DNA of 64,000 nucleotides, taken from contig JAIRVB010000020.1 in NCBI GenBank assembly GCA_031254105.1, positions 1 to 64,000 of the forward strand. The letters are read 5' to 3'. The notes beneath the pieces are model-generated. The model ran no database searches. It worked only from the letters and a program-made list of their open reading frames with translations, and had not been told where the DNA came from. How positions within the stretch are numbered: the first letter of the stretch is position 1; every line of letters starts with the position of its first letter. Position numbers and translations under genes: made by a program. The stretch comes from Chitinispirillales bacterium (GTDB taxonomy: Bacteria; Fibrobacterota; Chitinivibrionia; Chitinivibrionales; Chitinispirillaceae). Positions 26,224 to 34,956 of the stretch are shown in pieces.

Positions 26224-29200
26224 ATGAATCAGGAAGTACAAGGAAAACAATATCAATTCTCAAAGACATTGCGTTTTGGATTAACTTCTACAAATCAAAA
26301 TCTGTATTCCGAAGAAACCATGAGATTATTGAAGGTTTCGCAAGAAAAAATAGAAAAACAGGTCAAGAAAGAAAATAATAATACCGACAAAACCAATCAA
26401 TTAAGAAATTGTTTGGTTCAAATAAAAGAATATCTGAAAACTTGGGATAATACTTATCCACAAATTGATTTTCTGGCAATTACAAAAGATTATTACAAAG
26501 TAATTTCAAGGAAAGCGAGATTTGATTTTGATAAAGGAAATGGCTCTGAAATAAAATTATCTTCCTTGCAATCAATGTATAACAACAAGAAACGCTATCA
26601 ATATATTACGGATTTTTGGAAAGAAAATTTGCACAAAACCGAAAATTTATATCGAAAGTCAGATGATTTATTAAGAATATTTGAAGAAGCTGAAAAACAA
26701 AATCGTGAAGACAAAAAACTGAATAAAGTGGAATTGCGAAAAACTTTTTTGAGTTTGTTTAATCTCGTAAATGAAAGCTTGAAGCCATTAATTGAAGGAA
26801 ATCTGTTTATTGTAAATGATGAGAAAATTGATGAACAAAATCCAAAACATAATTATGTGTCAGATTTTATTTTAAAGGCCGAAGCACGAAAACCATTGTA
26901 TAATTGTATCGGTAATTTGCAAAATTATTTTAAAGATAATGGTGGGTACGTGCCTTTTGGTAGAGTCACATTAAATAAATGGACTGCACTACAAAAATCC
27001 AATAATAGAGATACTAAAATCAATAGGATTATTAAAGAATTAAAAATTAATAGCTTTTTAATAAAAAATATTAATTATAAATATAATGAATTTACTAGCA
27101 ACTTTAAAGAAAAGAAAGATAAAAAAGGTAAAATTGTCAAAAACAAAGATGGTGATATTGTGTGGGAATTGGAGCCTAATGACAAATCTGTTATCGAACT
27201 CTGCCAGTTTTTCAAGTATAAAAAAATTCCAATAAACGCTTGCTTAAATCTTGCAAAAAGATTGATAAAAGAAAACAAGTTAGAAAAGGAAAAAGAAAAT
27301 ACTTTTTTAAGTGAATTAGGGGTTTCAAAATCGCCAGCTTTGGATTATAAAAAGGACCAAAGTAATTTTAGTCTCACAAATTATCCGCTAAAAGTTGCCT
27401 TTGATTACGCTTGGGAAAATTGCGCAAAAGCCAAATATGAAGATATTCCTTTTCCGAAAAAACAATGTGAAAAGTATTTGAGAGATGTGTTTGATTTAGA
27501 CATTGAAACCAATGCTGATTTTGCAAAATATGCTTTATTACTGAGATTCAAAATTTTAATCGGAAGAATTAAAGTAGAAGAAACAACAAGGATAGAAAAC
27601 ATTGCCACTATTAAAGAATTTTTTAATGATGTCAAAAGCAATCTAACAAAAGAAAAAGATAAAACTGTTGCAGAAATAAATAATTGGCTCACATTCAAAG
27701 AAAATCAAACGGATAAGAAAGCAAAATATTCAAATCAAGATGAGTTTTCCGAAGCGATGAAAACCATAGGGGAGGAGAGAGGCGGATTAAAAAGCAAAAT
27801 TTCAAGATACAAAGCATTAACCGATATGTTTAAGGTTTGTTCTTCAAAGTTTGGAAAACAATTTGCCGATTTGCGAGATTACTTCAATGAAGCGTATGAG
27901 GTTGATAAAATTAAATATCGAGCTTGGATTATTGAAGATGACAAAAAGAATCGTTTTGTTTTGCTTGCAGATAAAGGAAAAGAAGTTGGTTTAACTTCAG
28001 GAAATGGTGATTTATATTTTTATGAAGTCAAAAGTTTGACTTCCAAATCTCTTGTAAAATTTATAAAAAATAAAGGTGCTTATCCTGATTTTCATAATAA
28101 AAAAAGTGAAGATGGGTTTTGCCAAATATATTTAAATTCTGAAAATAAAGAAAATAAAGATAGGTTTATAGATGATGTAAAAATACATTGGAGCACATAT
28201 AAAAACGATCAGGAATTTTTAAAAAAACTAAAAGAGTGTTTAAAAAATTCAAAAATGGCTATTGAACAGAATTGGAACGAATTCAATTTTGATTTTTCAG
28301 AATGTGACAACTATGAAAAATTGGAAAAAGAAATTGATAGAAAAGGATATAAATTTGAACGAAAAGCAATTTCACTGACTGATATTACAGATTTGGTTGA
28401 AAACAAGGAATGCCTTTTACTGCCTATTGTAAATCATGATATTAATAAAGAAAAACAAACTGAAAATCAAAGTCAATTTACCAAAGATTGGTTTGCTATT
28501 TTTAAAAATAAAAAGCACTTACATCCTGAATTTAATATATTCTATCGCTTTCAAACAAAAGATTATCTGAAAACAAAATTTAAAAATGGAACGGAAAAAA
28601 CAAAACGATATTCCCGTTTTCAAATGCTGGCTCATTTTGGTTGTGAAGTTATTCCTCAAGGCGATTATTTAAGCAAAAAAGAGCAGATTGCAATTTTTAA
28701 TGATGATGAAAAACAAAAAAAAGAAGTTGAAAATTTTAAAGAAAACATTTCTTCGGATTTTGATTATGTTATTGGAATTGATAGGGGAATAAAGCAACTT
28801 GCAACGCTTTGTGTTTTAGATAAAAAGGGAGTAATTCAGGGCGATTTTCAAATTTTCACACGAAAATTTAATGACATTACAAAAAAATGGGAACACAAAG
28901 AATTAGAAAAGCGCAATATCTTGGATTTATCAAATTTGCGAGTTGAAACAACAATTGCGGGCGAAAAAGTTTTAGTTGATTTAGCAAGTATTAAAACCAA
29001 AAAAGGTGAAAATCAGCAGAAAATCAAACTAAAAGAGTTGGCTTATATTCGTGAGTTGCAATATGCTATGCAAACAAGAAAAGACGAATTGTTAGATTTT
29101 GCAAACAAAATAAATTCTGCTGATGACATAACAGAAGACAGTATTAAGAACTTTATTTCACCATACAAAGAAGGGACGCGTTATGCCGATTTGCCAAAAT

Positions 29201-29994
29201 CAGAATTTTTTAATAGATTAACAGAATGGAAAAATGCAGACGACAAAGGAAAACTAAAAGTTGCTGAACTTGACTCTGCGGATAATTTGAAATCAGGGAT
29301 TGTTGCCAATATGATTGGAGTTATTGCGTTTCTTTGTGAAAAATATAAATATAAAGTTCGTATTTCTTTGGAAGATTTAACAAGAGCTTATGGTATCCAA
29401 AAAGACGCGTTAAGCGGAACAGCAATTTATCAAAATGATGAAGATTTTAAGGAACAAGAAAATCGCAGACTTGCTGGCGTAGGAACAATGCAATTTTTTG
29501 AAATGCAACTTTTAAGAAAATTATTTAAAATACAGATTGATGAAAAATTATGTCTTATTCCCTCATTTCGAAGTGTAGCCAATTATGAAAAGATCGTTCG
29601 TAGAGATAGGAAAAGTAGCGGTGATAAATTTGTTAATTATCCTTTTGGAATTGTGTGTTTTGTTGATCCCAGCTATACAAGTCAAAAATGCCCATACTGC
29701 GATAATAAACACAAGAAAAATGATAAAGAAACAGGAAAGAAGGCATTTTATAGAGATAAAGGGGAGAACAAAAACTCTCTACTATGCAAACAGTGTGGAG
29801 TTTCAACAATTAAAGGACAAGAAAAACCAAGTAATAAAAATGATAGCAAAAAACAATTTAATATTCACTTTATTACTAACGGCGATGAAAATGGAGCTTA
29901 CCATATCGCAAAAAAGACACTTAATAATTTGATACCAAACAATAAAAATAATAAAAACCAGCCAAGTGATTTTCCTATAGGCACCTGTACCTGA
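26224..29994 (+). CDS. cas12a2: Type V CRISPR effector of the Cas12a2 (Cms1) group
   Basis: 1,256 residues from the ATG behind AAGGGAGAG; a longer TTG start at 26161 would overlap the previous gene. The N-terminus (YQFSKTLRFGLTST) is Cas12a-like. RuvC motifs are intact: IGIDRGIKQLATL (Asp 853), ISLEDLTRAYG (Glu 1050), NGDENGAYHIAKK (Asp 1221). Between RuvC-II and III, TSQKCPYC (Cys 1156, 1159) and LLCKQCG (Cys 1188, 1191) make a complete zinc ribbon where Cas12a has its Nuc domain. The flanking order, with VANMIGVIAFL just before RuvC-II, matches my memory of the Smithella Cms1 protein. Known Cas12a2 binds target RNA and then cuts DNA and RNA indiscriminately. Base composition is far more AT-rich than the neighbours. 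A divergent Cas12a remains possible but less likely. Confidence 0.85.
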   Translation: MNQEVQGKQYQFSKTLRFGLTSTNQNLYSEETMRLLKVSQEKIEKQVKKENNNTDKTNQLRNCLVQIKEYLKTWDNTYPQIDFLAITKDYYKVISRKARFDFDKGNGSEIKLSSLQSMYNNKKRYQYITDFWKENLHKTENLYRKSDDLLRIFEEAEKQNREDKKLNKVELRKTFLSLFNLVNESLKPLIEGNLFIVNDEKIDEQNPKHNYVSDFILKAEARKPLYNCIGNLQNYFKDNGGYVPFGRVTLNKWTALQKSNNRDTKINRIIKELKINSFLIKNINYKYNEFTSNFKEKKDKKGKIVKNKDGDIVWELEPNDKSVIELCQFFKYKKIPINACLNLAKRLIKENKLEKEKENTFLSELGVSKSPALDYKKDQSNFSLTNYPLKVAFDYAWENCAKAKYEDIPFPKKQCEKYLRDVFDLDIETNADFAKYALLLRFKILIGRIKVEETTRIENIATIKEFFNDVKSNLTKEKDKTVAEINNWLTFKENQTDKKAKYSNQDEFSEAMKTIGEERGGLKSKISRYKALTDMFKVCSSKFGKQFADLRDYFNEAYEVDKIKYRAWIIEDDKKNRFVLLADKGKEVGLTSGNGDLYFYEVKSLTSKSLVKFIKNKGAYPDFHNKKSEDGFCQIYLNSENKENKDRFIDDVKIHWSTYKNDQEFLKKLKECLKNSKMAIEQNWNEFNFDFSECDNYEKLEKEIDRKGYKFERKAISLTDITDLVENKECLLLPIVNHDINKEKQTENQSQFTKDWFAIFKNKKHLHPEFNIFYRFQTKDYLKTKFKNGTEKTKRYSRFQMLAHFGCEVIPQGDYLSKKEQIAIFNDDEKQKKEVENFKENISSDFDYVIGIDRGIKQLATLCVLDKKGVIQGDFQIFTRKFNDITKKWEHKELEKRNILDLSNLRVETTIAGEKVLVDLASIKTKKGENQQKIKLKELAYIRELQYAMQTRKDELLDFANKINSADDITEDSIKNFISPYKEGTRYADLPKSEFFNRLTEWKNADDKGKLKVAELDSADNLKSGIVANMIGVIAFLCEKYKYKVRISLEDLTRAYGIQKDALSGTAIYQNDEDFKEQENRRLAGVGTMQFFEMQLLRKLFKIQIDEKLCLIPSFRSVANYEKIVRRDRKSSGDKFVNYPFGIVCFVDPSYTSQKCPYCDNKHKKNDKETGKKAFYRDKGENKNSLLCKQCGVSTIKGQEKPSNKNDSKKQFNIHFITNGDENGAYHIAKKTLNNLIPNNKNNKNQPSDFPIGTCT

Positions 29995-30113
29995 AAGGTT
30001 AAACTCTGCTTTTTGTTTGGTTCATATTTTGCTATTATCACAAACTGCGGAAATTGAAATGGGAGCAGGTGTTTAGTCTGTTAGAAAGGTAATTTTCAAG
30101 GGTGGGAATAATC

Positions 30114-30680
30114 ATGGAAAATTACCTCTCTATCTCCACCCTCAACGACTTCGTCTTCTGCCCATATTCCATCTATCTGCACAACGTGTATATGGCAGCG
30201 GACGAAGAGCTGTTCCACGCGGCCCCGCAAACCCAAGGCAAGGCTTCTCATCGGGCTATTGATGCTCAAACCTACAGTACTAAACAGGACATAATAGTTG
30301 GTCTGCCGGTTTTTTCCAACGAATTTGGGATTGCCGGTAAAATTGATATATACAAAAGTGAGGAAAAATCCCTTATTGAACGCAAGCATCAGCTTAATAA
30401 AATATACAAAGGTCAAATTTATCAGTTATGGGCGCAATACTTTTGTATGACTGAGATGGGATATTGGATAGAGAAGCTCTCCTTTTATTCAATATCCGCA
30501 AATAAAACTTACCCTGTGAATATTCCGTCTGAAGATGATAAAAAAGAGTTCGCCGGATTTATTCTCAATTTAAGAAATTTCGATCCTGAGACAGAAATTC
30601 CCATTAATGAAAACAAATGCAGACACTGCGTGTACTGTAACTTATGCGATAAAACAGAGGTGGAAAATGTTTACTCATAA
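30114..30680 (+). CDS. cas4: CRISPR-associated exonuclease Cas4
   Basis: Cas4 trims prespacer ends and helps choose the PAM during spacer acquisition. About 188 residues with the N-terminal YLSISTLNDFVFCPYSIYLH (first cluster cysteine), the RecB-type nuclease motif AGKIDIY followed by LIERKHQLNKIYKGQIYQLW, and the C-terminal cysteine cluster CRHCVYCNLC. Both the iron-sulphur cysteines and the nuclease residues are visible. I start at the ATG at 30114 after GGGTGGG; a GTG at 30102 is in frame. The end overlaps cas1 by 14 bases. Confidence 0.92.
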   Translation: MENYLSISTLNDFVFCPYSIYLHNVYMAADEELFHAAPQTQGKASHRAIDAQTYSTKQDIIVGLPVFSNEFGIAGKIDIYKSEEKSLIERKHQLNKIYKGQIYQLWAQYFCMTEMGYWIEKLSFYSISANKTYPVNIPSEDDKKEFAGFILNLRNFDPETEIPINENKCRHCVYCNLCDKTEVENVYS

Positions 30681-31635
30681 AGATATACGATACCGCTCTA
30701 TCATCGTTGTAAACTCGCGTGAAGAGAAATCGTTCAGGGTATCCGGCGGGGTATTGTTATTGGAAGATAAGAAAACGCAAAAGACGCTTACAAAATTTCC
30801 TTTTCAAAAAATATTGTCCATTTTCATTGTGGGAAACGCGACAATAACAACGCCTCTCATAGAAAAGTGTACAAAATTCGGAGTATCAATTGTTGCTCTT
30901 AAAACGAATTTGCGCCCTGTGTTTTTCTACTCATCAACGGCGGAGGCTAATTTTCTGTTACGTAAACGGCAGTATGAGTATACAAAAGAAAATTTACAAA
31001 TACCTAAAATACTTGTGGAAAACAAAATCGCCAATCAGATAAAGTTATTGGAAAAAACAAGGATAAGATCTGAGCTCATCCAAAACGCTAAGGAACAGTG
31101 CCAAAATTTGTTATCAACGCTGCCTCAAGCCGCTACCTGCGACACTGTTATGGGCATAGAAGGGAAAGCGTCCGCCATATACTTTAACGCGTACTTTGAA
31201 CCGTTTGATTGGAAGATGCGCCGCCCCAGAACAAAAATCGATCCCATAAACGCGACTCTGGATATCGGGTATACCATTCTGTTTAATTTTATAGAAACAT
31301 TTATCCGCTTGTTCGGCTTTGATCCCTACCGCGGGGTTTATCATCAGTTGTGGTTTAAAAGGAAGTCTCTCGTCTGCGACCTGGTCGAGCCGTTCCGGTG
31401 CCTGATAGACTGGCAAACCCGAAAAGCGTTTAATACCAAGCAGTGCAAAGCGGAAGATTTTAACTTTCAAAAAAACGAATACACTCTTAAAAGAGAAGTA
31501 AGCGCCGAATATGTAAAGATGTTCTACGACCTTTTAGTGGAACATAAAAATGACATCTTTATTTACATGCAAAAATATTACCGCGCTTTTATGAGGCAAA
31601 AAGTTTCCGCCGATTATCCAAAATTTCTGATTTAG
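30667..31635 (+). CDS. cas1: CRISPR integrase Cas1
   Basis: Cas1 with Cas2 inserts new spacers into the array. The protein has 322 residues from the ATG at 30667, behind GAGGTGG; the frame is open to 30607. The N-terminal strand domain (IIVVNSREEKSFRVSGGVLL) is followed by the helical catalytic domain with MGIEGKASAIYFNAYF (active-site Glu), DPYRGVYHQLWFKRKSLVCD (active-site His) and LVEPFRCLIDW (third acidic residue). It overlaps cas4 and is followed after nine bases by cas2. Confidence 0.94.
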   Translation: MFTHKDIRYRSIIVVNSREEKSFRVSGGVLLLEDKKTQKTLTKFPFQKILSIFIVGNATITTPLIEKCTKFGVSIVALKTNLRPVFFYSSTAEANFLLRKRQYEYTKENLQIPKILVENKIANQIKLLEKTRIRSELIQNAKEQCQNLLSTLPQAATCDTVMGIEGKASAIYFNAYFEPFDWKMRRPRTKIDPINATLDIGYTILFNFIETFIRLFGFDPYRGVYHQLWFKRKSLVCDLVEPFRCLIDWQTRKAFNTKQCKAEDFNFQKNEYTLKREVSAEYVKMFYDLLVEHKNDIFIYMQKYYRAFMRQKVSADYPKFLI

Positions 31636-31644
31636 GATACCGTA

Positions 31645-31920
31645 ATGTTAATCGTAAGCTATGACATAACAGACAATAAGCTGCGCGCTAAATTCGCAAA
31701 AACATTAATAAAACAGGGCGGAATCAGATTGCAGCTCTCTGTTTTTGAACTTAATAACACATCCCGCGTATTGGAAAATTTAAAAATCAGGATAGAAAAT
31801 TATTACAGTAAAAAATTTGAAGGCGGAGACAGCGTACTCATTTTTGAAACAGATGAACAAAAAACAATCAAGTACGGCAACGCGATTCATAGAGATAAAG
31901 ATCTGGTATTTTTTCCATAA
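31645..31920 (+). CDS. cas2: CRISPR-associated protein Cas2
   Basis: A 91-residue ferredoxin-fold protein with the Cas2 signature MLIVSYDITDNKLRAKFAKT, a QGGIRLQLSVFEL strand and VLIFETDEQ near the end. Cas2 is the structural centre of the Cas1-Cas2 integrase. It is the last gene of the cas operon; the leader and array start about 230 bp later. Confidence 0.94.
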   Translation: MLIVSYDITDNKLRAKFAKTLIKQGGIRLQLSVFELNNTSRVLENLKIRIENYYSKKFEGGDSVLIFETDEQKTIKYGNAIHRDKDLVFFP

Positions 31921-32148
31921 AAACATAGTTTGATGGTTTCTCAGCTGATAATAACCATCTCTATACAAAGGTGTGTCTTTATAAATTTTTTAAAGCAAAT
32001 CGATTATGGCCTTTAACTCTGTAAAAATCGATATAATACCGTTTATTATGAAAATTCGTTGTAAGCTTAGGGGGGGTAAAATAGTTTTGACGAAAAAGCT
32101 GAAAAAACTTTGCCCACAGGCCGTTTTATTATTATTTTAATTGTAAGC
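31921..32148 (+). promoter_or_regulatory. Leader region of the type V CRISPR array
   Basis: 228 bp of AT-rich, gene-free sequence between cas2 and the first repeat, in the usual place for the leader with array promoter and integration site. TATAAT at 32032-32037 could be a -10 box, though its -35 partner is weak. The perfect repeats lie on this side and the decayed ones on the far side, which confirms the leader end. Confidence 0.7.
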
Positions 32149-32998
32149 GTCTAATAGACGTTTGAAATTTCTACTATTGTAGATGCGAATACTGCAAGAG
32201 TTAACTTTTCTGGTCTAATAGACGTTTGAAATTTCTACTATTGTAGATGGAAGCTGTTTTTGCTTTTAATCTTCTTGTCTAATAGACGTTTGAAATTTCT
32301 ACTATTGTAGATAAAATTTCCATTTCATTTTCGGTATCAGGTCTAATAGACGTTTGAAATTTCTACTATTGTAGATATCTCTTACCGTGTCGTATATTTT
32401 TCACGTCTAATAGACGTTTGAAATTTCTACTATTGTAGATCGAAGACGTAGCAAATACCTTTATAATGGATGGTCTAATAGACGTTTGAAATTTCTACTA
32501 TTGTAGATCGTAAACCATCAGGAGCAAGAAGCTTGAGTCTAATAGACGTTTGAAATTTCTACTATTGTAGATAATACGGCTTATAGAACATGCGAATTCG
32601 TCTAATAGACGTTTGAAATTTCTACTATTGTAGATAGTGCTTGAGAAATCACCAAGTGCTGCATGTCTAATAGACGTTTGAAATTTCTACTATTGTAGAT
32701 TGTCGCCCCCCTCTCTTCTTCGAGTATTGTCTAATAGACGTTTGAAATTTCTACTATTGTAGATCATAACAGACACTATACCAACTATTATGTCTAATAG
32801 ACGTTTGAAATTTCTACTATTGTAGATCTTTCGTATGTGTAAAGGTTTTTTGTTGTCTAATAGACGTTTGAATGTAGATGAAGAAGAGAAGTAAATTGAA
32901 CTGTCTCTGGTCTGATAGACATTCGAAAATCCTGATATTGTAGATTTTAGCGCGTGAGCCGGTTTATATGCGGTCTGGCTGGTGTTTGAAATTTACTC
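32149..32998 (+). CRISPR. Type V CRISPR array: 11 perfect 36-bp repeats, then three decaying ones
   Basis: Perfect repeats start at 32149, 32213, 32277, 32341, 32405, 32473, 32537, 32600, 32665, 32729 and 32792, with spacers of 27-32 bp. Each begins with the palindrome GTCTAATAGAC and ends AATTTCTACTATTGTAGAT, the standard Cas12a-type crRNA handle with stem TCTAC/GTAGA. Repeat 12 (32855-32879) has lost 11 internal bases, including part of the stem. Repeat 13 (32910-32945) is full length but has several substitutions. A fragment at 32973-32998 resembles the first two thirds of a repeat and overlaps the 3' end of the next gene. Confidence 0.98.
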
Positions 32999-34378
32999 GG
33001 CAGCGTTCTGAATTTCCCGATACATGATTTCCGTTTTTTCCGGTGTCCGGTCATTTATATAGATATCTTTCTCCCTGGTTTCAATGCGTACTGCCTGATT
33101 AACGCGATTAAAAATTAAAAGATACAATTGCCGGTTTTCTAATCTGAAATTGCCTGTTCGGTACTGTTGGGTTCCTATACCTGAAACTCTGGCGGCTCCA
33201 TCAAGTTTATTTGTTGAAACGAGGTTTACAGCTTGAATATCCGCGATAGGGATGGTTCTTTGACTGAGAAAATTTTTTACCTGAACAGTTTGATTTTCCT
33301 GAGAGATATTTAGTTGAAACGGCTGCTGCGCAAAATCATTGTAGCCAAGCGTTACTGATAAAAACCCCAGAATGGCTGCGGTCAAAACAACAATACCGAT
33401 TGCCAAACCCTGACCGGTTTTATGCCCTAAATTCACACCTATATTCATAGACATTCTTGAGGGGACAAAAATCCTCGGATCATTTTTATTGATGTACAAA
33501 CCATATTTCCAGAATTGATCTTCATTTTCATAAAATATTTGATTGGCATATGCTAAGAGCTGATTGGTTTCCTTTCTAAAACCAAAGACCAAAACGGTTG
33601 TATAAAGAATAAAACCTAAAGACACAGCTATTATTAAGACAAACGCAAGTAAATTCGCTTTCTCTCCTCCATCACCAAAAAAGGTCATTGCAAAACCGAA
33701 TACAAGCCCAAAAAGTAACATGGACAAAATCAACCGGCAATAAAAGAATTTTTGTACATCATTGATTTTAATATTGGTATCAGTATCTTTCGTTACTGCT
33801 TTTACCGGAAATTTTTTCACAAGATAATACATCCAAATACTCAATGAGTAAAAGAGTACATAGATAAGGGCTGTTGAAAAAATCATTGCGTTGGGGGCAT
33901 TTTGGCGCGTTTGAAAAATAACAAGCCCGATAAATAACACTAAAGGGAAAATAAACCACCAAACAGGGAAAGCTTTGCGGTTTTTTATCTTAGTTGCCTG
34001 AGTGTTTGTTAATACATTATGCTCATCGGTAAACCATCCTTTTTCAATTTTCAGTTCATGCATTTCCTCGATGGCTTTGATATTTAGAATAAATAACGCC
34101 GTGACATTTCCGAATATCGCCAGAAAGAAGATACCCATTACCACGGAATCATACTGAATAAACAAAATGGAGGACAACGCTAAGCCAAAAAAGATTGCGG
34201 ACAAGAGCATCTTTTTCAGAAAGTTTTTGAGGATTTTCAAGACTTCCGGCGCTTTGACGGCGTTTGAAGGCAGAGTATTTTCTAAGACAATATTTTTAAC
34301 TGAAAAACTGATTTTGTACTGTAAAAATGCCATGAATAAGGCAACCGGCCAGTATATTCCCAGTAGTATAAGATTCAT
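32993..34378 (-). CDS. DUF5808-type multi-pass membrane protein
   Basis: 461 residues with about ten hydrophobic segments. The motif NEDQFWKYGLYINKNDPRIF followed by VPSRMSMNIGVNLG matches the DUF5808 pattern of large Firmicutes-type membrane proteins. The C-terminal 120 residues are a strand-rich PH-like soluble domain (IPIADIQAVNLVS; GTQQYRTGNFRLENRQLYLL). Function is unknown. It is convergent with the CRISPR array; its last codons coincide with a decayed repeat fragment, so its C-terminus may have been shaped by the array. Confidence 0.75.
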   Translation of the reverse strand: MNLILLGIYWPVALFMAFLQYKISFSVKNIVLENTLPSNAVKAPEVLKILKNFLKKMLLSAIFFGLALSSILFIQYDSVVMGIFFLAIFGNVTALFILNIKAIEEMHELKIEKGWFTDEHNVLTNTQATKIKNRKAFPVWWFIFPLVLFIGLVIFQTRQNAPNAMIFSTALIYVLFYSLSIWMYYLVKKFPVKAVTKDTDTNIKINDVQKFFYCRLILSMLLFGLVFGFAMTFFGDGGEKANLLAFVLIIAVSLGFILYTTVLVFGFRKETNQLLAYANQIFYENEDQFWKYGLYINKNDPRIFVPSRMSMNIGVNLGHKTGQGLAIGIVVLTAAILGFLSVTLGYNDFAQQPFQLNISQENQTVQVKNFLSQRTIPIADIQAVNLVSTNKLDGAARVSGIGTQQYRTGNFRLENRQLYLLIFNRVNQAVRIETREKDIYINDRTPEKTEIMYREIQNAAE

Positions 34379-34474
34379 TTATTCCTCTACTATGAAGATA
34401 ACCTGCCGAAGCTTTATCATTCCAGACAGCAGGTTTTAGTTAAAAATTAACACATAATGAACCTGACACAAAAA

Positions 34475-34503
34475 GCCGAAAAACCCGCTTAAGATTTTTC
34501 GGC
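34475..34503 (-). terminator. Intrinsic terminator of the small basic-protein gene
   Basis: On the minus strand GCCGAAAAA pairs with TTTTTCGGC around an 11-base loop, followed by five T. It is well placed to end the 29-codon gene at 34554-34643. Confidence 0.8.
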
Positions 34504-34553
34504 CCGTATACTTTACTAAACTAAAGCAGCCCCTTGCTCTAAGCGCGAGTCAC

Positions 34554-34643
34554 CTACTTCTTTTTATGTCTCTGCTGTCTGCGGGCTTTTTTTCTTTTGT
34601 GGCGGTTGATCTTCGCTTTTCTTTTCTTTTTTACGCTCGACAC
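34554..34643 (-). CDS. AURKAIP1/COX24-domain small basic protein
   Basis: A 29-residue peptide too short for most gene finders. It starts at GTG and reads MSSVKKKRKAKINRHKRKKA followed by RRQQRHKKK. This is the conserved pattern of bacterial AURKAIP1/COX24-domain proteins, which are tiny Lys/Arg-rich proteins thought to bind the small ribosomal subunit. A ribosome site AAAGGGG lies nine bases upstream, and a strong terminator lies downstream. All three signals agree, so the gene is very probably real. Confidence 0.88.
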   Translation of the reverse strand: MSSVKKKRKAKINRHKRKKARRQQRHKKK

Positions 34644-34956
34644 TTCGGCGTTCCCCTTTCACACAAGAACTTAAGTTATTTTAAATAGTTAGATAAAATG
34701 ATATATGGCGCGGTTAAAGTCAATGCAGAAATAATAATGCAAAATACGGAAATTAAACAGCGGGTATAATATAGTTTTTCTTTAAAAAACTTTTGATATT
34801 TCCGCCTTTGCGTTAATAATCTCATTTTTCATCCGTACTTTTATACATTATTATATTGCAGCACAAAAATCGATATTGAGCCGGCGCGGAAATTATTATA
34901 AAATGTTTTAAATCGCGCGTTTCGCGTTCAGCCGATTCATTTATATTTACAGGCTT
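34644..34956. other. 313-bp divergent gap upstream of recF
   Basis: The gap holds the promoters of the small basic-protein gene and of recF. TGCAGAAATAATAATGC (34724-34740) is a copy of the dispersed AATAATAATGC element, and TATAAT occurs near 34764. I saw no DnaA-box cluster, so nothing supports an origin here despite the recF-gyrB neighbourhood. Confidence 0.55.
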
